NCBI RefSeq assembly: GCF_011947225.1
Contig: NZ_JAATVW010000001.1
Location: 372,001-436,000 of the forward strand
Length of the DNA stretch: 64,000 bases
DNA from: Planosporangium flavigriseum
GTDB taxonomy: Bacteria > Actinomycetota > Actinomycetes > Mycobacteriales > Micromonosporaceae
Direction: 5' to 3'
Positions 17,917 to 27,680 of the stretch are shown one piece after another. The translations under genes were made by a program, and so were the position numbers. Below the pieces are notes generated by a model, which was not told the origin of the DNA, searched no databases, and saw nothing but the letters and a program-made list of their open reading frames with translations. Each line of letters starts with the position of its first letter. Position 1 is the stretch's first letter.

Positions 17917-19830
17917 TTACCCGATTCTTTCGTGAACCCGAAGAGCCTCCGCCACCGACCACGCCTGGAACGGGCACCCCGTCGCCCGGTGCGGCGGATC
18001 GGCGTCGGCGGTCTCACTGACCGACCCAACTCCCCACTCTGACAGATGTACATCGATACCAGCTAGTAACTTTGCCGGCACTGAGCGCAAGGTCACTGCG
18101 GCGTCGACGTACGGGCCGATCAGCCACGGCCAGACGGTGCCCTGGTGGTACGCCCGGTCCCGCTCCGCGGAGCCGCCCCGGTGCACGTCCCGGTACGCCG
18201 GATCGGTCGGCGCAAGGGTGCGCAACCCCAGCGGGGTGAGCAGATTTTCGCTGACCGCGCGAAACGCGATCTCGCCCCCGTCGGGCATCGGCCCGTGCGG
18301 CAGCGACCACGCCAGCAACTGGTTCGGGCGCAGCGCCGGGTCGTCGCCGTCCGGCCCGTCGACCACGTCGTAGAGCCAGCCGGTCGGCGCCGGGAACCGG
18401 CGCGCGAAGCTGGCCCTGGCACGGTCGCGGAGCCGGTTCAGGTCGGTGGCTTCGCGGCCGAGCAGGTTGCGCAGTCGGGCCAGCGCGCCCAGCCCGTTGA
18501 TCCACAACGCGTTGATCTCGACTGGCTTGCCGATCCGGGGCGTTATCGCCACCCCGTCCACCCGGGCGTCCATCCAGGTCAACGCCTCGCCGGGCACGCC
18601 CTGCGCAATCAGCCCGTCGGCCGGATCCATCCGGATGCCGTACCGGGTGCCGGCGCGGTGCGCGGCGACCACGGCGTCGAGCGGCTCGACCAGTTCGGCA
18701 GCGAGGTCGGTGTCGCCGGTCCGCGCGACGTGCCGGGCCACGGCGTGCAGCATCCACAGCGTCGCGTCGGAGGTGTTGTACTCGGTGGCGCCCGTGTCGG
18801 CGGTGTTGGCCAACATCCCTTCCGAGATCGTCGCCGCGTACCCGCGCAGCAGCTCGCGACCCTCGTCGATCCGGTTGGTCGCCAGGAACAGCCCCTCGTA
18901 GGAGATCATCGTGTCCCGTGACCAGGCGCCGAACCAGGGATAGCCGGCGACGACGTCGGGGACGTCGCGCCTGACCACGAACGCGTCGGCGGCGAGCGCC
19001 AGGGTCGCCGCCGCGCCGCTGCTGGGCTCGGCCGCCTCGACCACCTCCCGGGCCCGCTGCCGCGCCGCCTCGACCACCATCGTCGGCCGTGGCGGCCGCG
19101 CCGCGAGAGCGCCGGCCCAGGCCGAGACCTCGAGGACCTCGCCGGCCTTCAAGGCCGCGGAAAAGCGTCCGGCGTACCAGAGGTCCTCGACGGCTGCCAG
19201 TCCCCGCGCGGCCTCCTCCCGGGCGTACGCCCCGAAGTGCCACTCCCCGGCCGGCCGCCAGTTGGGTCCGGCCAGCCGGTAGGCATCGGCGATCACCACG
19301 CCGTCGGCGGCCGGGGTCATGGCGAGACCACCGGCGTCGGCGCCCCGCTCGCCGTGCGCGTCGCGCCACGTGCACAGCGCCTCCAGGGTCAGCGTCGCCT
19401 CGCCCGCGACCAGCCGGTGCACGACCGCCAGCGAGGCCTGGGCGTGGACCATCGCCAACTCGCGCTCGACGACGACGTCACCAATCCGCCAGCGCCACGT
19501 CGGAAGGCCGTCTACCAGGGAAAACGACTCCAGAAACCGGTATCCTTGCGGTGCGACCGCACCACCGGCCCATTCGTGGGTGCCCAGGCGGATCACCGCT
19601 CCCGACGGGAGCGTCACCACCGGATCGAGCGCCACCAGGCCGACGTGGCGGGCGGCAGCGGTCTCCCCCGACACCACGAGCAGCGCGTGGTAGCGGCGCG
19701 TTCGTAGGCCGGAGACCGTACCCATGGCGTAGCCACCACAGCCGTCCGCGACCAGCCATTCGCGGGCCGTACCCGCGTCAAGGTCGCCGCAGACCTGCGG
19801 GCCGAACGTGACCGATGGGACGACAGCCAT
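17917..19830 (-). CDS. Amylo-alpha-1,6-glucosidase (GH133-type glycogen debranching enzyme)
   Basis: The protein has 637 residues from the ATG at 19830, which has CGGAGG seven nt upstream; upstream in-frame starts run into the divergent gene and were rejected. The N-terminal beta-rich domain has LVADGCGGYAMGT and RRYHALLV, typical of debranching-enzyme N-domains. The C-terminal (alpha/alpha)6 catalytic domain has GYPWFGAWSRDTMIS, VEINALWINGLG and GTVWPWLIGPY, which are diagnostic. It removes alpha-1,6 branches left on glucans. It is 163 bp upstream of the GT4 gene on the same strand and is divergent from the GH63-like gene. Confidence 0.9.
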   Translation of the reverse strand: MAVVPSVTFGPQVCGDLDAGTAREWLVADGCGGYAMGTVSGLRTRRYHALLVVSGETAAARHVGLVALDPVVTLPSGAVIRLGTHEWAGGAVAPQGYRFLESFSLVDGLPTWRWRIGDVVVERELAMVHAQASLAVVHRLVAGEATLTLEALCTWRDAHGERGADAGGLAMTPAADGVVIADAYRLAGPNWRPAGEWHFGAYAREEAARGLAAVEDLWYAGRFSAALKAGEVLEVSAWAGALAARPPRPTMVVEAARQRAREVVEAAEPSSGAAATLALAADAFVVRRDVPDVVAGYPWFGAWSRDTMISYEGLFLATNRIDEGRELLRGYAATISEGMLANTADTGATEYNTSDATLWMLHAVARHVARTGDTDLAAELVEPLDAVVAAHRAGTRYGIRMDPADGLIAQGVPGEALTWMDARVDGVAITPRIGKPVEINALWINGLGALARLRNLLGREATDLNRLRDRARASFARRFPAPTGWLYDVVDGPDGDDPALRPNQLLAWSLPHGPMPDGGEIAFRAVSENLLTPLGLRTLAPTDPAYRDVHRGGSAERDRAYHQGTVWPWLIGPYVDAAVTLRSVPAKLLAGIDVHLSEWGVGSVSETADADPPHRATGCPFQAWSVAEALRVHERIG

Positions 19831-19873
19831 CGACAACCTCCGTGGTGGTCGGACGTATTCGGCATTGGGGACA

Positions 19874-22570
19874 ATGCCCAGTGTGATCGAGGAGCCGACA
19901 GTGATCGAAAACAACCCCCGTGCCGAGCGCGCCCGACTGGCCGAGGCGAACTCCGGCGAGCGGCCGTGGCGCGCCTGGGGGCCGTACCTGTCGGAGCGCG
20001 CCTGGGGCACCGTCCGCGAGGACTACAGCGAGTGGGGCACCGCGTGGGACTACTTCCCGCACGACCACGCCCGCTCCCGGGCGTACCGGTGGAACGAGGA
20101 CGGCATGGCCGGCATCTGCGACGAACTGCAGACGTTCTGCTTCGCCCTGGGCCTGTGGAACGGCAAGGACCCGATCATCAAGGAACGCATGTTCGGGATG
20201 GGCGGCGACCGCGGAAACCACGGCGAGGACGTCAAGGAGTACTGGTGGTACCTGGACTCCACGCCGACCCACTCCTGGATGCGCTGGCGCTACCACTACC
20301 CGCAGAACGAGTTCCCGTACTCGGAACTTGACGTCGAGAACGGCCGCCGGGGCCGCACGGAGCCCGAGTACGAGTTGGTCGACACCGGCGTGTTCGACTC
20401 CGACCGGTACTGGATGGTCGAGGTCGACTACGCGAAGGCCTCCCCGACGGACATGTGCATCCGCATCGTGGCCGAAAACCGCGGGCCCGACCCGGCAACC
20501 CTGCACGTCCTGCCCACGCTGTGGTTCCGCAACACCTGGTCGTGGGGGCTGCCTGGGCACGAGTACGTGCCGGTGATCCGCGGCAAGGACCGGTCGCTGG
20601 TGGCCGAGCACCAGTCGCTCGGCCGACTCGTCCTCATCGGCGACGGCACGCCGCAGTCGCTGTGCTGTGACAACGAGACCAACGCCGAGCGCCTGTGGGG
20701 GAAGCCCGGCCGGTCGCAGTACTCCAAGGACGGCATCAACGATCACGTCGTCAACGGCGCCGACACGGTGAACCCGGCGGTCGTCGGCACCAAGGGGGCG
20801 CTGCACTACCTGCTGGCCGCGGCGCCCGGCGAGCGTGTCGAGATCCGGTTGCGCCTGACGCTGACCGATCCGGAGGGCACCCCCGCCCCGGCCGCCCCCC
20901 TCGACCTCGCGGGCGGCTTCGACCGGGTGATGACCGACCGCCGCGCCGACGCCGACGCGTACTTCGCCGATGTGGTCGGCGCCGGCACCCCGCCGGAGGA
21001 GGCGGAGATCGTCCGGCAGGCCGCGGCCGGGCTGATGTGGGGCAAGCAGTTCTTCCACTTCGACGTGCGCCGCTGGCTCGCCGGCGACCCGGCGTCCGAG
21101 CCGCCGCCGCCCGGCCGCCGGAACGGGCGCAACAGCGCCTGGTGGCACATGAACTGCCGGGACATCATCTCCATGCCCGACCCGTGGGAGTACCCCTGGT
21201 ACGCGTCCTGGGACCTGGCGTTCCACTGCGTCACTATCGCGCGGTTCGACCCCGAGTTCGCCAAGGAGCAGCTCCTCCTGCTGCTGCGCGAGTGGTACAT
21301 GCACCCCAACGGCCAGATCCCGGCGTACGAGTGGGCGTTCGGTGACGTCAACCCGCCGGTACACGCGTGGGCGGCGCTGCGGGTGTTCGAGTTGGACGGC
21401 GGCACCGACTACGACTTCCTCGAACGGGTGATGCACAAGCTGCTGCTCAACTTCACCTGGTGGGTCAACCGCAAGGACCTGCGCGGCAACAACCTGTTCG
21501 AGGGCGGCTTTCTGGGACTGGACAACGTGGGCCCGTTCGACCGGTCCGCGGCGCTGCCGGTGGCCGGGGTCCTGGAACAGTCGGACGGCACCGCGTGGAT
21601 GGCGATGTACGCGCTCAACCTGCTCGACATGTCGCTGCAGCTGGCCATCCACGACCCGGTGTACCAGGACATCGCGGTCAAGTTCTTCGAGCACTTCGCC
21701 TACATCGCCGGGGCGGCGTACTACCACGACCTGTGGCACGACGAGGACGCGTTCTTCTACGACGTGCTCCGGCTGGACGGCGGCGAGACCGTACCGCTGA
21801 AGGTCCGCTCGGTCGTGGGCCTGCTGCCCCTCGCGGCCACCACCCTCGTCAGCTCCGCGACGCTGGAAAGGCTGCCCGAGCTCGCCAAACGCATCCACTG
21901 GTTCCTCACCAAGCGTCCGGAGTACGGCGACGTGGTGGGCTCGAAGCGGGCGCGCGGCGGCGAGGAGCTACGGCTGCTGTCGATGGTCGGCCCGGACCAG
22001 CTCGTGCGGATCCTCGAACGGATGCTCTCGCCGGAGGAGTTCCTGTCGGACTACGGGCTGCGCACCCTGTCGCGCAGCCACGCCGACCACCCGTTCACGG
22101 TCCACCTCGCCGGCACCGACTTCACCGTCGGGTACGAGCCGGGCGAGTCGACCAGCGGGCTGTTCGGCGGCAACTCCAACTGGCGCGGGCCCATCTGGTT
22201 CCCGGTCAACTTCCTGCTCATCGAGGCGCTGCGGCGCTTCGGCAGCTTCTTCGACGCCGATCTCCAAGTCGAGTACCCGGTTGGCAGCGGCGAGCGGCAC
22301 AGCCTGGGCGACGTCGCCGACGACCTGTCCCGCCGGCTCATCGCCATCTTCCGCTCCGACGCCGACGGCCGGCGCCCGGTCTTCGGTGACCAGGAGCTGT
22401 TCCAGCGTGACCCGGCGTGGCACGACCTGCTGCCGTTCTACGAGTACTTCCACGGCGACTCGGGCGCCGGCCTCGGCGCGTCACACCAGACCGGCTGGAC
22501 AGCGCTCGTGGTCGATCTGATCCTCCAGCTGCGCGGCGGCCGTACAACGAGCAGGAATTCCGACAGCTGA
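19874..22570 (+). CDS. GH63-like (MGH1-type) glucosidase
   Basis: The protein has 898 residues. It is predicted to be a cytoplasmic glycoside hydrolase with an (alpha/alpha)6 catalytic domain in the C-terminal half. Conserved stretches include WHMNCRDIISMPDPWEYPWY, SWDLAFHCVTIARFDPEFAK, PAYEWAFGDVNPPVHAWA and SNWRGPIWFPVNFLLIEAL, as in bacterial GH63/MGH1-domain glucosidases. No signal peptide is seen. The start ATG follows GGGGA; a GTG three codons on is possible. Only 43 bp separate it from the divergent debranching gene, so the promoters must overlap the coding starts. The true substrate (glycogen fragments, trehalose- or glycerate-glucosides) cannot be told. Confidence 0.82.
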   Translation: MPSVIEEPTVIENNPRAERARLAEANSGERPWRAWGPYLSERAWGTVREDYSEWGTAWDYFPHDHARSRAYRWNEDGMAGICDELQTFCFALGLWNGKDPIIKERMFGMGGDRGNHGEDVKEYWWYLDSTPTHSWMRWRYHYPQNEFPYSELDVENGRRGRTEPEYELVDTGVFDSDRYWMVEVDYAKASPTDMCIRIVAENRGPDPATLHVLPTLWFRNTWSWGLPGHEYVPVIRGKDRSLVAEHQSLGRLVLIGDGTPQSLCCDNETNAERLWGKPGRSQYSKDGINDHVVNGADTVNPAVVGTKGALHYLLAAAPGERVEIRLRLTLTDPEGTPAPAAPLDLAGGFDRVMTDRRADADAYFADVVGAGTPPEEAEIVRQAAAGLMWGKQFFHFDVRRWLAGDPASEPPPPGRRNGRNSAWWHMNCRDIISMPDPWEYPWYASWDLAFHCVTIARFDPEFAKEQLLLLLREWYMHPNGQIPAYEWAFGDVNPPVHAWAALRVFELDGGTDYDFLERVMHKLLLNFTWWVNRKDLRGNNLFEGGFLGLDNVGPFDRSAALPVAGVLEQSDGTAWMAMYALNLLDMSLQLAIHDPVYQDIAVKFFEHFAYIAGAAYYHDLWHDEDAFFYDVLRLDGGETVPLKVRSVVGLLPLAATTLVSSATLERLPELAKRIHWFLTKRPEYGDVVGSKRARGGEELRLLSMVGPDQLVRILERMLSPEEFLSDYGLRTLSRSHADHPFTVHLAGTDFTVGYEPGESTSGLFGGNSNWRGPIWFPVNFLLIEALRRFGSFFDADLQVEYPVGSGERHSLGDVADDLSRRLIAIFRSDADGRRPVFGDQELFQRDPAWHDLLPFYEYFHGDSGAGLGASHQTGWTALVVDLILQLRGGRTTSRNSDS

Positions 22571-22765
22571 GGTGATCACGAAGGTGGCTGGCAGGGGTAC
22601 TGTTAGCATCCCGCGCTGAAAGGGTGTCCGGCACCCTCCGGCGAACACGGATAACCTGAGCACTGCGGACGTCCTGCGGGAAACGTAACGGACCGGCCTC
22701 CGTCACCGGCTGTCCGGTCGCCATGTTCGACGGTGGCCGCACCGCGTACGCCTAGGAGGAGGCCC

Positions 22766-23800
22766 GTGACGACCCAGCGCACCCAGGATGACCTCGGCAG
22801 GCCCCTGCCCCCTTCGGAGTTCCGCGCGGCCACCGAAGCGATCGTCGCGAATATCGAAAGGGTCATCGAGGGAAAGACCGCCACCATCCGGCTCGCGCTG
22901 GCCGTGATGCTCGCCGAGGGGCACCTCCTCATCGAGGACGTCCCCGGCGTCGGCAAGACGAAGCTCGCGAAGAGCCTCGCCCGCTCCATCGACTGCTCGG
23001 TGCGGCGCATCCAGTTCACCCCGGACCTGCTGCCCTCAGACGTCACCGGGGTGAGCGTCTACAACCAGGAAGTGCGCGACTTCGAGTTCAAACCGGGCGC
23101 GGTGTTCGCCAACATCGTCGTCGGCGACGAGATCAACCGGGCCTCGCCGAAGACGCAGTCCGCGCTGCTGGAGTGCATGGAAGAGCGGCAGGTGACGGTC
23201 GATGGCGTGACCTACCCGCTGCAGACGCCGTTCATGGTGGTCGCCACCCAGAACCCGATCGAGATGGAGGGCACGTACCCGCTGCCCGAAGCCCAGCGCG
23301 ACCGCTTCACCGCCCGCATCGCGATGGGGTACCCGGACGCCAAGTCCGAACTGGCCATGCTCGACGGGCACGGCGCCGAGGACCCGGTCCTCGATCTCCT
23401 GCCGGTCTCGGACGCGGGCACCGTGCGCCGGCTCATCGCCACCGTGCGCGAGGTACACGCCGCCGACGCCGTCCGGCAGTACGCGGTCAACCTGGTCACC
23501 GCGACCCGGGAGTCCCCCGACCTCCGCCTGGGCGCCTCCCCCCGCGCCACGCTGCAACTGCTGCGCACGGGCCGCGCGGTTGCCGCGCTCGACGGGCGCG
23601 ACTACGTCCTCCCCGACGACCTGCAGTCCCTCGCGGTGCCGGTGCTCGCGCACCGCATCATCCCGACCGCAGAATCGCAGCTGTCGCGGCGCACCACGGA
23701 CGCGATCGTGGCCGACATCGTGCGCCGCCTGCCGGTGCCGACCGACCGGCACCGCTCCCCGTACGACACCCGCGGCCAGTACGACCCCGGGAGGCGCTGA
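22766..23800 (+). CDS. MoxR-family AAA+ ATPase
   Basis: The protein has 344 residues. The Walker A is EDVPGVGKTKLAKS, and the Walker B/sensor region VGDEINRASPKTQSALLECM. A MoxR-specific VATQNPIEMEGTYPLPEAQRDRF follows, then the C-terminal lid domain. MoxR proteins are chaperone-like ATPases that assist assembly or activation of partner complexes. The GTG start at 22766 follows GGAGGAGG. It is first of a three-gene unit with DUF58 (1-bp gap) and transglutaminase. The 195-bp upstream region holds a small AGGGTG/CACCCT hairpin at 22621-22637 but no clear operator. Confidence 0.93.
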   Translation: MTTQRTQDDLGRPLPPSEFRAATEAIVANIERVIEGKTATIRLALAVMLAEGHLLIEDVPGVGKTKLAKSLARSIDCSVRRIQFTPDLLPSDVTGVSVYNQEVRDFEFKPGAVFANIVVGDEINRASPKTQSALLECMEERQVTVDGVTYPLQTPFMVVATQNPIEMEGTYPLPEAQRDRFTARIAMGYPDAKSELAMLDGHGAEDPVLDLLPVSDAGTVRRLIATVREVHAADAVRQYAVNLVTATRESPDLRLGASPRATLQLLRTGRAVAALDGRDYVLPDDLQSLAVPVLAHRIIPTAESQLSRRTTDAIVADIVRRLPVPTDRHRSPYDTRGQYDPGRR

Positions 23801-23801
23801 G

Positions 23802-25100
23802 GTGCGGGAGGCGCTGCGCGGACTGACCACGCGTGGGCGCTGTTTCGTGGCCGCGGCCCTGGCCTCGGCGCTCGCGTCGCTGATCCTCGGGGAAAAGGAC
23901 CTCCTGCGGGTCGCCGTGCTGCTGGGCGTGCTGCCGCTGCTCGCGGCCGGCTACGTCGGGCGTACCCGGTACAAGCTGGCCTGCACCCGCACGCTGGACC
24001 CGCCCCAGGCACAGGTGGGCGCGACCGCCCGGGTCGTGCTGCGCCTGCAGAACCTGTCCCGGCTGCTGACCGGCACCCTGCTGCTGGAAGACCGCCTCCC
24101 GTACGCGCTGGGCACCCGGCCGCGCCTCGTCCTGGAGCGCCTCGGCGCCCACCAGGCCAGCTCGGTGGCGTACAGCGTGCGCGCCGACGTGCGGGGCCGC
24201 TACGAGGTGGGCCCGCTGGTCGTCCGCCTGACCGACCCGTTCGGCCTGTGCGAGCTGGCCCGCTCGTTCGCCACGGTCGACCGGCTCACCGTCATCCCAC
24301 AGATCGTCGGACTCCCCATGGTCCGGCTCGCCGGCGAGTACGCGGGCACGGGCGAGAACCGGGCCCGCGCGGTCGCCGTCCACGGGGACGACGACGCGGC
24401 GACCCGCGAGTACCGCCACGGCGACGACCTGCGGCGCGTGCACTGGCGCTCGACCGCGCGGGTGGGCGAGCTGATGGTGCGCCGCGAGGAGCAGCCGTGG
24501 GAGAGCCGGGTGACGATCGTCCTCGACACCCGGGCCGGCGCCCACCGCGGCGAGGGCCCGACGGCGAGCTTCGAGTGGGCGGTCTCCGCCGCGGCCAGCA
24601 TCGCGCTGCACCTGCGGCAGAGCGGGTACAAGCTCCGTCTCGTCACCGGCGCCGGCGTGGACGTGGAGGTCAGCGAGGTCGACGGCGCGGCGGCACTGCT
24701 GACGCACCTCGCCGAGGTGAAGCTGTCGGCGGACAGCGACCTCGCAACGCTGGTCGAACGGGTCCGGCGGCGTTCCGACGCCGGACTGGTCATCGGCCTG
24801 TTCGGCCCGCTGTCGGCGGCCGAGTCGGAACTCCTGGCCGGGCTGCGTGGCAACGGCACGACCTGCGTGGCGCTGTTCCTGGACAGCACCACCTGGCTCA
24901 GCCAGTCGGCGGCCGACCGCGCGGCGTCCGCGGACCGGCACTCCGCCGCCGCGCTGAGCCTGCTCCGCTCCGGATGGCGGGTCGTACCGGTCACCCACGG
25001 CGCCCGGCTCCCCACTCTCTGGCCCCAGGTCGCGCGGGGTACGGAGGGCTTCGCCTACCGCGCCGCCATGGCGGAAACGGTGTCGGGGGGTCGACCGTGA
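23802..25100 (+). CDS. DUF58 domain protein (vWA-like), membrane-anchored
   Basis: The protein has 432 residues. Two N-terminal hydrophobic helices (CFVAAALASALASLI, VAVLLGVLPLLAAGYV) are followed by a beta-rich domain. The DUF58 signature EYRHGDDLRRVHWRSTAR comes next, then a vWA-like fold starting VTIVLDTRAG. DUF58 proteins accompany MoxR ATPases and are presumed clients or partners; the molecular role is unknown. GGGAGG precedes the GTG start. The stop overlaps the next gene start (GTGA). Confidence 0.88.
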   Translation: MREALRGLTTRGRCFVAAALASALASLILGEKDLLRVAVLLGVLPLLAAGYVGRTRYKLACTRTLDPPQAQVGATARVVLRLQNLSRLLTGTLLLEDRLPYALGTRPRLVLERLGAHQASSVAYSVRADVRGRYEVGPLVVRLTDPFGLCELARSFATVDRLTVIPQIVGLPMVRLAGEYAGTGENRARAVAVHGDDDAATREYRHGDDLRRVHWRSTARVGELMVRREEQPWESRVTIVLDTRAGAHRGEGPTASFEWAVSAAASIALHLRQSGYKLRLVTGAGVDVEVSEVDGAAALLTHLAEVKLSADSDLATLVERVRRRSDAGLVIGLFGPLSAAESELLAGLRGNGTTCVALFLDSTTWLSQSAADRAASADRHSAAALSLLRSGWRVVPVTHGARLPTLWPQVARGTEGFAYRAAMAETVSGGRP

Positions 25101-27580
25101 CCCAGCGCCGTCACGTCACCCTCGTGGCCGCCGCGGCCACGCTGCTCGCGGCGCTGCCGCTGACGAGTGTGTTCGCCACCTGGACGTGGTTCGTCGACGC
25201 GCTCATCGTCGTCATCACGACCACCGGGGTCGCGCTCGTCGTACGGAACCTGCGCGTCGCCTCCTGGATCCCGACGGCCGCGATGGCGCTGGCGCTCCTC
25301 TTTGTACTCACCTGGGTCTTCCACAGTGGACATGAACTCCTCGGGTTGATCCCGACGCCCAAGACGTTCGCCCACTTCAACGAATTGCTGGTGAGCGCCG
25401 GTACGGACATGCGCGACCAGGGCGTACCGGTGGCCGACCGCCAAGGCCTGCTGTTCCTGTCTACCCTCGGTATCGGCGCCGTCGCGATCGTGATCGACCT
25501 GTTCACCATGGTGTTGCGCCGTCCGGCCCTCGCGGGCCTGCCGATGCTCGCGATCTACTCCGTTCCGGTCGCGGTACGCGAGGACAGCGTCAACGTCCTG
25601 CCGTTCGCGGCCGGCGCCGCCGGGTTCCTGTGGCTGATGGCCACCGACAACGTCCACCGGGTCCGCCGGTTCGGGCGCCGGTTCACCGGTGACGGCCGGG
25701 ACGTCAGCGCGTGGGAACCCTCGCCCCTCGCGGCGGCCGGGAGGCGGCTCGCGCTGGTGGGGGTGGTCATCGCCGTCACGGTGCCGATGGCCGTACCGGG
25801 CAGCAACGCCGGCCTGCTCGACCGGTTCGGTCCGACCGACGGCAGCGGCATCGGCAACGGCCTCGGCCGGGGCGGCAACGGCGCGTCGGTGGATCTCTAC
25901 GCCGTACTGAGCGGCGAACTGAACAACAACCGCACCTTCGACATGGTGAAGGTGCAGACCAACGATCCCAACCCGTACTACCTGCGGTTCGGGGTGGCCG
26001 ACGAGGTGACGCCGGCCGGGTTCCGCAACCGCAGACCGGGCGGGGGCCTGGCGGCGACCGCCAACCTGCCGGGGCCGACGGCCCAGCAGGGGCCGGGGGT
26101 TGCCCTGCGGCCGTACCACGCTCAGGTGCAGATCGTGGCGCTGAACATGAACACGCTCCCGGTCTACCTGCAGCCGACCAGGACCAGCAGCCTGGACTCG
26201 TCCTGGTTCTACGACCGCAACGACCAGTTGATCTACTCCCGCCAGAGCAGCAGTCGGGACAAGAAGTACGGCTTCGACTACGTGCGCGCGGAGTACAGCC
26301 CCGAGGCCCTACGCGAGGCGGGGGCCCTCAACGCGGACGACCCCATCCAGCGGCAGTACACGGCGGTGCCGAGGATCCCCGAGGTCGAGCGGAGACTCGC
26401 GCAGATCATTTCCGGCAAGTTCACGCCGTACGACAAGGTGCGCGCGATCCACAGCTACTTCTCCGCCAACAACGGCTTCCGGTACAGCCTGGAGACCAAG
26501 AGCGGCACGAGCGGCAGCGCGATCGTCGACTTCCTCAACAACAAACAGGGCTTCTGTGAGCAGTACTCGGCGGCGATGGCCTGGCTGGTACGGGCGGCGG
26601 GCATCCCGGCCCGGGTGGCCTTCGGGTTCAGCCGGGGCAATAGCCAGAGCGGGGACACCTGGACGCTCACCAACCGCAACCTGCACGCCTGGACCGAGGT
26701 GTACTTCGAACGCTTCGGCTGGGTGCCCTTCGACGCCACCCCGGCCACGTTCGTCGGCGGGGTCGACTCGGCGTGGGCGCCCGACCCGAACCGGCCGGCG
26801 GACGTCCCCGGCGCCACCGCCCCCCGCGACGACCTTCCGATCCCCGGCGGGCCGGACCAGGCCGCCGCGGCCGGGCCGACCAGCGACCCGCGGCAGGACC
26901 GCTTCGGTCCGGACGGCAACGGAGCGACGGTGACCCCGCCCGCGTCGCCCGTACCGATTCCGACCACGCTCGGCGTGCTCGCGGCCCTGGCGCTGCTGCT
27001 CGTCCCCGCCCTGTGGCGCGCCCTGCTGCGGCGCCGCCGGCGCCCGGACCGGATCGCCGATCCGCGGGTGACCGGTGCGTCCGCGCCGGCCACGAGGTCG
27101 GCGGGCGGCGCGGATCTGGTGGTCGCCGACGACGCCGCGGCCGGCCTGGCTCGCCGGCGGGCCCACGCGGCGTGGGACGAACTGATCGACACGATGGTCG
27201 ACTACCGGCTTCCGCTCGATCTGGCCAGCACTCCCCGGGCGACCTCCGAGCACCTGGTCAAGACGGCGGCGTTGGACGAATGGGCGGCGACGGGCGCGCG
27301 GCTCCTCGGACAGGCCGAAGAGCGCGCCCGGTATGCCCGCCAACCGCTGCGAAGCGACGATCTGACCGGCTCCCTGCGGGCGGTACGTGACGCGATCCGG
27401 CAGCGGGTGTCGTGGCGCACCCGACTGCGGGCGGCTTTCCTGCCGGCGTCGGTACTGAGCCGCTGGCGGGCCGCCGCGGGCGAAGCGACGACGCGGCTGA
27501 CCGTGGCAGTGAGCGAGCGCCGGGACTCACTGGTTCGAGTGCTGCACCCGCGCCGGCTGCTGCCCGGCGGGCGCCGTTGA
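25097..27580 (+). CDS. Membrane transglutaminase-like protein (TgpA type) with C-terminal DUF4129-like region
   Basis: The protein has 827 residues. Several N-terminal membrane helices (about 1-200) precede a long extracytoplasmic part with a transglutaminase/papain-like core. The nucleophile is in GFCEQYSAAMAWLVRAAGIP (Cys near 485), His in RNLHAWTEVYFE (near 530) and Asp in FDATPAT (near 545). One more helix (TLGVLAALALLLVPALW) follows, then a cytosolic tail of about 180 residues. Catalytic residues are intact. It is translationally coupled to DUF58. The MoxR-DUF58-transglutaminase trio is widespread in actinobacteria; substrates are unknown. Confidence 0.88.
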   Translation: MTQRRHVTLVAAAATLLAALPLTSVFATWTWFVDALIVVITTTGVALVVRNLRVASWIPTAAMALALLFVLTWVFHSGHELLGLIPTPKTFAHFNELLVSAGTDMRDQGVPVADRQGLLFLSTLGIGAVAIVIDLFTMVLRRPALAGLPMLAIYSVPVAVREDSVNVLPFAAGAAGFLWLMATDNVHRVRRFGRRFTGDGRDVSAWEPSPLAAAGRRLALVGVVIAVTVPMAVPGSNAGLLDRFGPTDGSGIGNGLGRGGNGASVDLYAVLSGELNNNRTFDMVKVQTNDPNPYYLRFGVADEVTPAGFRNRRPGGGLAATANLPGPTAQQGPGVALRPYHAQVQIVALNMNTLPVYLQPTRTSSLDSSWFYDRNDQLIYSRQSSSRDKKYGFDYVRAEYSPEALREAGALNADDPIQRQYTAVPRIPEVERRLAQIISGKFTPYDKVRAIHSYFSANNGFRYSLETKSGTSGSAIVDFLNNKQGFCEQYSAAMAWLVRAAGIPARVAFGFSRGNSQSGDTWTLTNRNLHAWTEVYFERFGWVPFDATPATFVGGVDSAWAPDPNRPADVPGATAPRDDLPIPGGPDQAAAAGPTSDPRQDRFGPDGNGATVTPPASPVPIPTTLGVLAALALLLVPALWRALLRRRRRPDRIADPRVTGASAPATRSAGGADLVVADDAAAGLARRRAHAAWDELIDTMVDYRLPLDLASTPRATSEHLVKTAALDEWAATGARLLGQAEERARYARQPLRSDDLTGSLRAVRDAIRQRVSWRTRLRAAFLPASVLSRWRAAAGEATTRLTVAVSERRDSLVRVLHPRRLLPGGRR

Positions 27581-27625
27581 AGCCGCGCGGTCCAGAAACG
27601 TGGTTAAGGACAAAAGCGCCAAAGT

Positions 27626-27668
27626 CAATGAAAGGGACCCGGCTAAAACGCCCGGGTCCCTTTCATTG
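27626..27668. terminator. Bidirectional terminator between the transglutaminase and DUF3040 genes
   Basis: Perfect 17-bp arms (27626-27642 and 27652-27668) enclose a 9-nt loop. The arm CAATGAAAGGGACCCGG gives AAAG/CTTT ends, so both transcripts have short T-runs within the stem base. It lies between convergent stops at 27580 and 27681. Confidence 0.85.
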
Positions 27669-27680
27669 TGGGTCTGAAAG

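Noticed and set aside
19831-20010. 60-residue N-terminal extension of the debranching enzyme
   Set aside because: It overlaps the divergent glucosidase. The ATG at 19830 has a strong CGGAGG, and MAVVPSVTFGP is the expected N-terminus.
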